The translations under genes and the position numbers were made by a program. From assembly GCA_027575765.1 (NCBI GenBank), contig JANBPT010001202.1:1-12509 (forward strand): DNA of 12,509 bases, given 5' to 3'. A model generated the notes under the pieces. The model had not been told where the DNA came from. It made no database searches and saw nothing but the letters and a program-made list of their open reading frames with translations. Below are positions 1-8,387 of this stretch, in pieces (the stretch's first letter is position 1; the number at the start of each line of letters is the position of its first letter). This DNA comes from Tieghemiomyces parasiticus. Taxonomy: Eukaryota > Kickxellomycota > Dimargaritomycetes > Dimargaritales > Dimargaritaceae.

Positions 1-1650
1 GGCCGGTTCGGATCGACAACGTAGTGCGTTCCGTACTTGTGGAAATGCTGGGCGCAGCGGTTGCAGAGGTCCTGACCCTCCGTACCTTTGCGCCACTGAG
101 GAGTCGTCGTGGCTGCACAATTGGAGCAGGCCCGGTGTTGGCCGGTGGCAGACGAGGGTTCACCGCTTAGCAGGCTGTGGTGGGCAGGTGAGATTGAAGT
201 GTCACTGCTGGGTGGGTGGTGGAACGGCGACCCATCTGTGGACAGACGCGTAGGGAGGTCGGTCGCAATGGCGGTAGGTCGCCGTTTGCGTGGCTGTAGG
301 GCGACCGGTCCAGCCGAGGCGATCGGCCCTGCCATTGGTGTCTCCATGGGTGTGGTCGTCTCTAACAATGGTGGAACGGCGGTGTCAAGTATGGCCGGGT
401 TGGCCATCGTCGACGTCTGGTTGAACCAGGACGAGCCCGAATCTGCAGGGCGACGGGAGGATCAAAGGAAGACGCAGCAGTGTGAATATGAAGGCAAGGG
501 ATGTTGGGAGCGGAAGGCATGCACAGTGAGCGGGACGGTACACAAAGGTTAGTGAGAGTGAGCGGGTGTGCCAGTGCGAGAGCGAAAATAGAATAAAAAA
601 GCGGCTTAGAAAAGAGGGGGCAAGGAAGTGCGTCTCCTCAGCCCCCTGACCACGATTTAGCAGGGCGCGATTGTGAGCGACCACTAGGCCCAGGTACGAA
701 GATGAATCGGGTGACTGCCCGTATAGGAGCACACCATGGCTCCCAATGCAGCAATCCGCTGAATGGCCGGGGTAACCCAGCCTACGTCAACGTGGGGAAT
801 AAAAAAAAATGAAGGAGGGGGGGCAGCGGTTCGGCCGAAGCAAGATGGACGGCAATTTCCACCCGCGTCCGCCTAGCGCCGCCGCACATTTATCAATTAA
901 ACAGCACTTACCGAGGCCGTACTCGGTCGGCAGGGACGACCCGGCTGTGTCCACCGAGCAGGCTCCAATATCGTCGGGCACAATGGGCCCAACCATAGCC
1001 GAAATCTGCCGCATAAGCTGTTCCAGCGAGTTTTCTTGTCCGTCTGCGATTGCAGGGGTGAGGGCCGGGGGGTTGGTAACGGGGATCGGGATCGGTGAGA
1101 CGAAGGCCGGGGCGAATCCCTGGTTGGAGGCGTAAAAGTCATTACCAGCGGCCTGGCTGTTGGGATTAGGGAACATCAGAGCGCTGTTACTGAGCAGAGC
1201 TGCCCAGTCGATGGGCGGGTCAGTACTGGCCTGAGTTGCGTTGAGAATGGGCGAGCCGAGGTCCGTTGTGTAGTCCCAGTCGACGGGTTCGTCGTAAGGG
1301 AGCGGGAGGCCGGGTGCCACTGTCGTGGCCATGCCGTTCGGCACTGCCGAAGGCGAAACACCCATGGGGCTGAAGGGAGAAGGGGTTGGAAAGGCGGCGG
1401 GGGCGGCCGAGGGGTTAAGAGAGAGTGCCAGGGCCTGCAACGTGTTCTCGTCCATGTGCAGCGAGCCGGTGGGATTCGCGGAAGGGCCCTGTGCACCCTG
1501 GCCCGAGGTGGCCGTGGCGGGAGGCATGCTGTAGCCCGCCACCAGGTTGTAGGGTAATGAGGCGGGCAGGGCTTGCCCCCCCACACCGCCAACCTGATAG
1601 GTCGCATGTGGTGGCGGGGGCCAGCCCTGATTAAGGTTACCGCGGTTCAT
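1..1650 (-). CDS. GATA-type zinc-finger transcription factor, two exons, 3' end cut by window edge
   Basis: A nuclear DNA-binding regulator; GATA fingers read GATA-core sites. Exon 1 (1650 to 912) begins MNRGNLNQGW and gives 246 residues rich in Pro, Ser, Ala and Asn. The donor is GTAAGT at 911-906 and the acceptor CTGCAG ends at 443, so exon 2 starts at 442. Exon 1 leaves one base and exon 2 supplies two, giving an Asp codon and an open frame to the edge (393 residues visible). Exon 2 has a basic patch PRKRRP (about 291-276), a likely nuclear signal, and then the finger: C352-S-N-C355, 17 residues including TPQWRKG, C373-N-R-C376 (codons 128-54). The 17-residue loop is the usual fungal/animal GATA spacing. 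After the last Cys the sequence AQHFHKYGTHYVVDPNR replaces the usual GL(F/Y)xKxHG, so the subfamily is unclear. Exon 1 has two Asp-Trp motifs (PVDWDY, PPIDWAALL) that could be activation motifs. The family is seen directly; target genes are unknown. Confidence 0.87.
443..911 (-). other. Intron of the GATA-factor gene (469 nt)
   Basis: The donor is GTAAGTGCTG and the acceptor CCCTGCAG. A CTAAC branch-type sequence lies at 552-548. From there to the acceptor, about 100 nt, the transcribed strand has no AG at all, which favours this acceptor. The join restores phase. The intron is much longer than the others here, so a small internal exon cannot be ruled out, but I saw no convincing donor/acceptor pair inside it. 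Confidence 0.7.
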
Positions 1651-2230
1651 GGTTTCAGCGCCGAAACGTGGGCGTGCGCGTATTCAGAGGAGTAGAAGGG
1701 ATACGTGGGTGTCCGAGAAGTAGGGTGTCAACCAGCCAGAGGTCAAGAAGACGATATGTACGGGTGCCGGGGGTGCAGGGTACGGAAGGAAGGCTGGGCA
1801 GGCGGCGGGAGCGTCTAGGGAGCATGAAAAAGACGGCGTTGATATGTAGTAGGCAGCGAGCATAAATACAGGTGGGAGGGACAGAAGACCAAGACCGAGA
1901 TACTCGCCAGCTGCGAAAGGTTAAGTGTCAGAGCAAAACGGGAGAGAGAGAAAGAGAGGGCGTGTGGACTGAACGGTGCGCGAGACCGGGCCTGTGGAAG
2001 CACAGACTATCGTGTGCTTGAGAACACCGGCGACAACGACGGGTGGGGGTCCAGTGGGGGGGAGCAGAAGCTGAAAGGCGGGTGGCCTGCCAAAGTGCAC
2101 AAGAAAATAAGTCAGAGAAAGCTGGCCGGTCGAGGAGTAGAAGACACTGGAGTTGTGGGAGTGCCGAAGCAAGGGGCGCTTGTGGGAAGTGACAGGTGCA
2201 GTGGGTGCGCCCCGTCCCCGGCAGTGTAGA
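1651..2230 (-). promoter_or_regulatory. Upstream region of the GATA-factor gene
   Basis: No coding sequence is supported here. On the strand of the GATA gene the region is C/T-rich with stretches such as CTCTCTTTCTCTCTCTC (around 1962-1946), typical of fungal promoters and leaders. I see no clear TATA box close to 1650. The next plus-strand TATA-like box is at 2233, so the region may be a shared divergent promoter; that is inference. Confidence 0.35.
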
Positions 2231-2231
2231 C

Positions 2232-2239
2232 TTTATAAA
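2232..2239 (+). promoter_or_regulatory. TATA-like box
   Basis: TTATAAAA stands in a GC-rich setting about 150 nt before the first in-frame ATG of the small ORF at 2388. A C-rich, ATG-poor stretch follows it, as in a fungal 5' leader. Transcription is not shown. Confidence 0.35.
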
Positions 2240-2387
2240 AGAGAGGCCGGGAGAGCCCCCACCCCCACCACCACGCACGCACGCAGCCACCCCCCCTCCG
2301 TTGGCGTCGCCGTCGGCGGTAGGGGCGGGAACTGTGGGAGGAGCCCCTCGCACGTCTGACCACTGCCACCACCAATCCTCAGGACCA

Positions 2388-2588
2388 ATGTCTCACTCGC
2401 CGCTTCCCTTTCAGTCTCTTAGCCCTTTCATCCACTCAAACCCTCCCACCCTCCCCGCCGACGAATCAATCCGCTCGGGGCAATGGTTCTCCCGTGCCGC
2501 CTACTGTCTCCTGTTAAGAAGGGGCGACCTCGGCAGTCTCATTGCGTACGCCGTTTCGGCTCGGTTTTACTGTGCGCGCTGGGAGTAG
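2388..2588 (+). CDS. Possible small ORF or first exon, unknown protein (66 aa)
   Basis: Not recognised. The reading frame begins MSHSPLPFQSLSPF after ggaccaATG, follows a TATA-like box and a C/T-rich leader, and uses mostly C or T at third positions, as the real exons nearby do. The first part is Pro/Ser-rich; the second part is mixed hydrophobic and basic (AAYCLLLRRGDLGSLIAYAV). It ends ARWE then TAG. A weak donor GTAGGG overlaps the stop, so it could be a first exon rather than a complete protein, but I could not connect it to a convincing second exon. A chance ORF in GC-rich DNA is also possible. Confidence 0.25.
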   Translation: MSHSPLPFQSLSPFIHSNPPTLPADESIRSGQWFSRAAYCLLLRRGDLGSLIAYAVSARFYCARWE

Positions 2589-4950
2589 GGGTTGGAATTT
2601 GCGCCGGGCGCCGGTGCGCGTGGATACGAAGCCGGCGTGTTGTCATGCCCTACCGGTGCCTGTATCTCGCCTGATCACCATGTGTGGGCTCCACTGCCCT
2701 GGCCGTCTCGGCCCTGGCTTCTTCGATGGCCGCGGTCTTACCGTGGACGGACTACAGAGGGTTCTCCACCCCACCCTACTTCCCTCAGGTCACGGCTAGT
2801 GGCGGCACTTGCCCATGGCATGGGGGCGCGGGCTTCGCGTACTAGCCCATCCCCATACCGCGGCGCTCCTGCATCAGGGCCGATAGCCACGAGACGAACT
2901 TGATAGACCATACATACCAGTGCCGACCTGGTGCCGGCCAAACGACCCGGCCCGGTGTCCAGCCTGCTAGGACACCATCGATTAACTCTATTCTACTTTA
3001 TTTCTGGTCCTTGATTGTTAGGGTAGCGGCGGTTGGCATGTGGGTACAAGCAAATACCGGCAACAGTATTGTTTGCGCCGCCTAGCCTGCCTCGCCACCC
3101 CGGAGATAAAGATGATGCACCGAATTTTGGTCACTGGCTCTCTCACATAGACGGTAGCTATGGTTGAACCTAAAGTCTTTGCTCTGCCTCCTTAATCGCC
3201 CGCCATCCCTGCCTCCCCCGCGTCCCCTGTCACATGGAGGCCCACGACGACCTTGTGGTGGCTAAAAAGATAGCCATGCCCTTGTAGGTCGAGGCATCGT
3301 ATCCTGTCGGTAGAAGGGCACAGTGTAGACAAGCCAACAGGCGGTCACAGGAATGTAGTCCAGATCACATGGAGAAAGTTAAATATGGGCGGCAGGTTCA
3401 TGTTAAAAAAAAAGACACACATGATCATATCCCACCCTCTCCGAATTATGGCAGATAAATATTTCAACCACCCACCCTGCCTTCCTCGGCAAAGAGATTA
3501 CCCTTGCCGCGTGTTCCTAATATGGCACCTCTCATTTTATTCCCTTTGGCGCACAACTTCACGCCACTACCGGGCCACTCACCATCTCACCCCTACCGCG
3601 CCCCCCTCTTCGGCGCCAATCACGAACAATAGCCAGCGACTTACGTCGGCAACTCCTTATTAGTCAGTTTTTCTATATATAAAAACATGTGATGAATAGA
3701 GGTCAAACTCGAAGGCGTGGAAGGGAGTCGGCTGTACACACCCCGGGCTATGACGTCTCTAGAAAATAATACTACTGTCCCCCCCCCTCTCTGCGCTACG
3801 AAGCGATAAAATTAATTAACCAATGGGGTGATCAATGGGTGCATTAGTTTTAAGGACTGGTAGGAGCAATGGGAAAAAGGCAGTGATCGTAGATGCTACC
3901 CAAGGACAGAAGCAAGTAATCTGAGCTCAAAAAAAAGAGTCTGCGACTCGTACTTGGTACAACTTTACCAGGACAGATCGAGCTACTGTATAAAGCCCTG
4001 CTGGCCCGCGAAAGCCAACTGCACGATCAGTAGTCCTTAAGACATCCCTACGTGCATATATATACATATAGTTACCATATATTTACCGATCCGCGTCAAG
4101 TACCGGGCGAAACAGCGACTAGGGGCCCCTCGGCCTCTGAAAAAAGATGATAATCTAGCGTTAAGGATCCTGCATATCAGGCCACTCTTGGAAAAGTGGG
4201 GACAACAACTCCTACCGCGTCGGTGGAACGTAGCGACCACCCAACGCCCCACTGCTCCGCTGGCGGGTATGGTGACACAAACGTGGAAGTGTGTCGAATT
4301 AGGACCCACACGATCCTCTCAACTGGGTAGGGAAAGGCATAACAGGACTAGCCTTTTAGTAAGGGCTTCTTTAAGGTCGACTGTTGCTGTATAGAGAGCC
4401 TCAGCTTTTCTAACACATTCCAAAGCCTCTCATTTTAGCATTACACGATACCGTTGAAATCAAGTATTTAGCAAAGTCCTGGTCACAATGGTAGATCCGT
4501 TCAAGAAGGTAAGTTGATCTAGTTCGCTACGCCACTGAAACAAGCCACCACTATTGGCACAGCTGGACCAGACCAGGTACAACGCGTTAGGCTGTCAGGT
4601 CGGAGTCTGACGCGGAAACCCCGGTGGCACGGCGTAACCTAAGTGAGTGAGGGCGAGTCGGACAACCAATCCACTGCAGGCGATTACGCTTCCTTTAACC
4701 ATCTACCTCCTGCTCCTTTTTAGCTGCACTTGTAACGCATACTAGGTGAGCCACTTGCCTAGGCCAGTATGGGCCCACCCCACAAACAGTTATATATTGC
4801 GGTTAGAGAAAGAAAACCTGAGAGAGGGTAACGGTTGCACGTCTCATTCCGGTCCTCCCGATCGAACCGCCCCCCCCCCCTCCCCGACATCGCAGATCCC
4901 CTCTACCATGATAAGCTGTTGGGGGGGGGGAGAGGAAAACGCCGTTAGAA
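2589..4950. other. Gene-poor intergenic stretch
   Basis: No intact gene, tRNA or rRNA is supported. Short frames at 2542-2903 change frame and lack initiation context. From about 3360 the DNA becomes AT-richer, with TA-rich runs (3673-3681, 4056-4085) and scattered GATAA words (near 3105, 3452, 3804). A short ATG-led frame at 4488-4508 is followed at once by GTAAGT, like a tiny first exon, but no matching downstream exon is open. No reverse transcriptase, transposase or terminal repeat was seen. Confidence 0.5.
4870..4930. repeat. Poly-C / poly-G inverted repeat
   Basis: A run of 11 C (4870-4880) followed by TCCCC is matched 40 nt later by a run of 10 G (4921-4930) followed by AGAGG. The two can pair as a 10-bp all-GC stem, or the G run could form quadruplex contacts. 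It sits about 180 nt before the secreted-protein gene. Homopolymer lengths are prone to sequencing error. Confidence 0.7.
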
Positions 4951-4960
4951 ATGGTATTTA
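4951..4960 (+). promoter_or_regulatory. TATA-like element before the secreted-protein gene
   Basis: GGTATTTAAA lies about 155 nt before the ATG at 5114, the same spacing as the TATA-to-ATG distance at 2233/2388. It is the only TATA-like word close to this start. Function is inferred from position only. Confidence 0.35.
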
Positions 4961-5113
4961 AAGCAAGCCGAGGATCAGCTCGTCACGCTTGCCTACTTTT
5001 CTTTCGAATAGGTGCTCTGTAATCCGTATTTCACTACAATTTACCCGCTTGTTAACAAAACAAAAACCCATCTTTAGTTTAGGTGACCTCCTCCAAGCTC
5101 GTGAACAACCACC

Positions 5114-6772
5114 ATGAAGGTCGCCCTTACCCTCGCGACACTCCTGTGTGTCGTCGCCTGTTCGCCCAATGACAGCAGCAGCATCCGCCAGCAGGATACC
5201 TCGCGCATCCAGCCGGTCGAAGCGTCCGAGACGATCGTGTCGTCCCCTTTTCAGCGTCTCGCCAATATGCGGGTGGCAGCGGTGGAGTTGTTCTCCGAGA
5301 TTGTAAGTGGACATGCCGACGGAGCTTAAAGGGAAGGTGGGGAGAATAGAATGGCGTTAGTTTTTGTCGTCAATGAAGTAGCGTCACTAATTGAGGGAAC
5401 CGAGTGGCCAACACGATTTTGTAGTTGTGGTCTAAACAGGCCACGCACACACACACACACATATATATATTTATACACGAAACTTGCCCGCTAGCCCACC
5501 TTAACATAATCTTCAAATCCTTCCCAATGACATGTTTCCATCCTACCTTGTATTCCTCGCCCTCAAAATCAGCTGCCGAGCACCATTAGTTTCCACAACG
5601 AATTCGCCCCGTTCTACGCGGCCCCAGACAGCGATTACGCCTTTATTTACAACCTGGGGCCTAAGGAACAGCCAAAGTTCCCGCATTTCACCCACCTCAA
5701 CCATGATAATGCCATGGCCGCCGCCACTGCCAGCGCCGAAGCCGGTGCCCCGTCCCCGGCGAGACTAGCCAGCCTCAAGATGGTCCTTCTGGGGAAACTT
5801 GTCGAAGGCAGTCTCGCCACGGCGATACACAAGTCGGTGGCCGTCGGTTCGGCGGGGTCCACGACGAACCATCCCGCCGCGACGCAGGTCGCTCCGGTCC
5901 CCACCCCGCGGTACCTGGCCCTCAATGATCTGACCGATAGCCAGTGGCTCAGCAATTTCCCCTTCCTCGCCAAGTCCCCCTCGCTCACCGTCGCCGAACT
6001 CTCGGCCACCGTCCGCGGGTTCCTTAACTACTACCTGCGGTCGGCCGCCCCACCGGGCTACATTGCCCAGGCCATCCGGAGTTTCGGTCAAGACGACCCG
6101 ACGGAGTCTGAGCCGGAGTGGGCCGCCTGGGGTCTCCGCGACGCTACTAGCCTGCCGAGCATCGCCAGGGCGGCTGAATCCAGCGCCACCCAAACCTGCT
6201 TGTACGCCCTCGTCTGGCGGCTGAACCATGCAGGCGAGACCGATAAGCTAGCCGACCTAGTACGCGACCTGTTGTTTAGTCCTGCGTCGTCCGGGGGCTA
6301 CGGGATATACACGTTCGCCCGCGATATGCTACTGTTCGGTTTGGTCGTGGCCGCCGACCATAGTGACGAAACGCTGGTGAGTCAATTGACTTTGCTGCTC
6401 ACCACCATCAATTGGAGCTACAATCTCTCGACCACCGGTCCCGATGATACGAAGGCCTTGTATCTGGGATGCTTGGAAAACAACCCGCGTCTGAGAACCA
6501 CTGCGGCGTATTTACAGTCCCAGTGGGGCGGAGTGGTCCCGCTGGACGCCGAGACCATTGCCCAGAGGAATGCCCAGCAGGACCGGTTTAAGCGCCTGGG
6601 GCTATGTGAGCGAATGATCGTTGCGGATTGGTTGATGATGTACCAACCGGGCGGTCAGCTGGGTGTGCCCGTGGTCGAGAAGGAGCTATATTCGAGCCTC
6701 TACGGCGAGACTTACCGTTTTCTTTCAGTAGACACCGAAGTTGAAGCTGAGCCCGCCGCTACGGTAGAGTAG
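5114..6772 (+). CDS. Secreted protein of unknown family (two exons, 462 aa)
   Basis: Exon 1 is 5114-5302 (63 codons) and exon 2 is 5573-6772; donor GTAAGTGG and acceptor AAAATCAG join in phase 0. The start has a good context (caaccaccATGa). Residues 1-15, MKVALTLATLLCVVA, form a signal peptide with V13/A15 meeting the -3/-1 rule, so the protein should enter the secretory pathway. A Ser/Gln-rich segment follows, then an Ala-rich stretch near residues 110-130. From about residue 170 the chain looks alpha-helical, with many Leu/Ala segments (VAELSATVRGFLNYYL, DKLADLVRDLLF). Two sequons, N343-W-S and N347-L-S, fit secretion. Cysteines are few (272, 363, 408 after the signal). No second membrane segment or GPI signal is evident, and the C-terminus is acidic (VEAEPAATVE). 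I recognise no domain or catalytic motif; a lineage-specific secreted or effector-like protein is a guess. The gene model is well supported, the function is not. Confidence 0.78.
5303..5572 (+). other. Intron of the secreted-protein gene (270 nt)
   Basis: The donor is GTAAGT at 5303-5308 and the acceptor ends AATCAG at 5572. A CTTAAC branch-type word at 5500-5505 is followed by no AG until the acceptor. The interior has a lower GC content than the flanking exons and holds a CA/TA microsatellite. Confidence 0.78.
5446..5472. repeat. CA/TA dinucleotide microsatellite in intron
   Basis: About 15 nt of alternating CA (5446-5461) run directly into alternating AT (5461-5472). It is a compound microsatellite inside the intron and probably varies in length between strains. 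Confidence 0.9.
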
Positions 6773-7318
6773 TAGGCTGCTAAAAAAAGGTTCGGTATCG
6801 GGGGCTATTAGGCATTAGGTGGTTGATGTTATCTTGGTGGTGGTTTTCGTTTTGGCTTTTCGATTCCGACGGTTGCAACGAACGTTTGGCTACTAAAGCG
6901 GAATGCCTTGGCTATCCAAGGCCTTGGGGGAGGGACCCTGTCTACTTTGTAACCAGGAGGCTCGCTGTTCCTCTTTCTTATGTTTTAACGAGTCTAGTAA
7001 ATAACGTCATTTAACTCTGTAAAGGGCCAATATTCAACTATAATTGGGCAGTACTTGCGTGTCGAACTGCCATCCAATTCAGATGGTGTAGGGTGATCAC
7101 CCCAACCCACACACTCCCTTCCTTCGTTGTGTCCGTGTGACCCCGGTTGCCACACCGTGACCGTGTGCTGCACGACGCAGAAGCCTAAAGTAGTGACCAC
7201 CGCCGCCTCTCGTCACTATCAGCTGGGACCAGTATCCCTCTAGCCTCCTCTCCAGCTTTACAAGTCCGCGCTTTTGATTACCAGCATTCATTCGCTGCCT
7301 CGCCTGTACATTCACAGC
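6773..7318. other. Intergenic: 3' region of the secreted-protein gene and MOCS2A promoter
   Basis: No gene is supported. An A7 run lies just after the stop (6782-6788); no canonical AATAAA is seen close by. A CCAAT word occurs at 7027-7031. The last 100 nt before 7319 turn C/T-rich (cctctagcctcctctcc), typical of a fungal leader. Confidence 0.5.
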
Positions 7319-7729
7319 ATGTCACTGGTAAGTGGTGGGCCGGGTCCGAAATCCGTGCCGCAACTCCCGTCGCCATTGGCCGTCGACCGTTAGCTCCTGC
7401 CGCCCACCCATCTTTCTCCACGCTCACCCATCCGAATTCCTTCGACCTCACACCATGGCCAGCCAAGCTATAAGGTTTGCTATTTCGCCTCCACGCGCGA
7501 AGCCGTCGGCGGGCACGAGTACGAGCAGTTTGACTTTCCAGCCGACCAGACCGGCGGCCTTACCGTTCAGCAGGCGGTTGACCGGTGTCGGGCCCGACAT
7601 CCCCAGCTGGTGCCCCAGCTGGGGTCCTGCCTGGTGGCCCTTAACCACGAAATCGTGTCGGATATGGCGGAAACGCTGGTTAGGGCCGGTGACGAGCTGG
7701 CGCTTATTCCTCCGGTCAGCGGGGGTTGA
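7319..7729 (+). CDS. MOCS2A: Molybdopterin synthase small subunit (MoaD/MOCS2A/CnxG type), two exons, 91 aa
   Basis: A ubiquitin-fold sulfur carrier. Its C-terminal glycine is adenylated and thiocarboxylated by an MOCS3-type enzyme, and with the MoaE/MOCS2B subunit it converts cyclic pyranopterin monophosphate to molybdopterin in the cytosol. Exon 1 (7319-7327) codes only M-S-L and is followed by GTAAGT. Exon 2 (7463-7729) opens PSYKVCYFASTREAVGG, the usual first beta strand plus FA-x-x-RE-x-x-G of the family; VALNHEIVSD matches the central strand, and the protein ends GDELALIPPVSGG then TGA, the diagnostic Gly-Gly tail. Length fits the family (about 80-90 residues). The ATG at 7455 is out of frame, so a spliced start is required. 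An alternative acceptor at 7474 would drop four residues (PSYK), removing part of strand 1, so I prefer 7462. The large-subunit gene is not adjacent. Confidence 0.93.
7328..7462 (+). other. Intron of MOCS2A (135 nt)
   Basis: GTAAGTGG donor; acceptor CCAG at 7459-7462. CTCAC branch-like words lie at 7424-7428 and 7446-7450, and no AG occurs for about 68 nt before the acceptor. It interrupts the gene after codon 3 in phase 0. Confidence 0.8.
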
Positions 7730-8387
7730 TTTTTTTCCCCTTCCGCACGCACTCCCCCCTCCCTCACCACCCCACCCGAGTACTACTAGGTGTTGGGAAG
7801 GAATGAACCTTACGGCGCTTGGAATGTTTGAAACGAGCGTGGCTGGGTCGCAACGGATGGAGGCGAGGAAAAAAAATATATATGTAACGGCCCCTGGGAT
7901 AGTGGAAGTGATGGCCAATTATGTACTGGAGAGCGACACTGGCCCTGCTTGTACACGTTTCCCCGCCCCTCCCCACCTGCTTTTTTTCCCTAACGTTTCG
8001 TAACTCGGCCGAGACATCCGGCAGTGGAGTTGTCGGAGGCTGTGCAGAGCCCGCCACTCCCTTCGAGCACGGCACGGCGGTAGCGTCGGTAAACCCCCGT
8101 CGATGAAGCTAGGCGGATGGCCTGGCGGCGCTGGCATTGTTTGATGTAGGGGGGGGGGCAGCGGGGCAGGGCTGATACGTCCGGGTTGAATGGTGTTAAT
8201 ATATGTAACAATACCTGCATTAGGAAGATGACTGTGAAGTTAAATCGTAGTATGACATTGGGACTCGGAGTGCTACTGTTGTAACCTTACTTCGTAAAGC
8301 TAGGCGCAGACACATCATTCAGCCATTGGCAACGCTGGAAGTCACGCAGAAGCCTGCGGCCTCCGCGCCTCAGCCCCCGCTCTTTCT
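7730..8387. other. Intergenic, downstream of MOCS2A
   Basis: A T7 run follows the MOCS2A stop, and an A8 run with ATATATATG (7869-7883) may be part of the 3' processing region. Short open frames here (7804-8003, 7921-8106) show no recognisable motif and no good start. A run of nine or more G lies at 8149-8158. No gene is supported. Confidence 0.45.

Noticed and set aside
109..552. 147-codon plus-strand ORF opposite the GATA exon 2
   Set aside because: Its antisense partner encodes a canonical GATA finger with matching splice phases; the plus frame is a shadow.
4488..4514. ATG-led frame MVDPFKK followed by GTAAGT, like a tiny first exon
   Set aside because: No downstream acceptor leads to an open frame before the next gene; probably chance.
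4845..4875. Minus-strand T-loop-like word (ggttcgatc)
   Set aside because: The flanking bases do not form a T-stem and no other tRNA parts are present.
4958..5314. 118-codon minus-strand ORF over exon 1 of the secreted gene
   Set aside because: The plus strand has a signal peptide, good start and an in-phase splice; the antisense frame has no such support.
5765..6229. 154-codon minus-strand ORF inside exon 2 of the secreted gene
   Set aside because: Gly/Arg-rich shadow of a long, well-supported coding exon.
7448..7918. 156-codon minus-strand ORF over MOCS2A
   Set aside because: Antisense shadow of the MOCS2A exon with no motif or start context.
7332..8003. 223-codon plus-strand ORF overlapping MOCS2A in another frame
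   Set aside because: The MOCS2A frame carries family motifs and the Gly-Gly terminus; the other frame starts inside the intron and has low-complexity Pro/Arg content.
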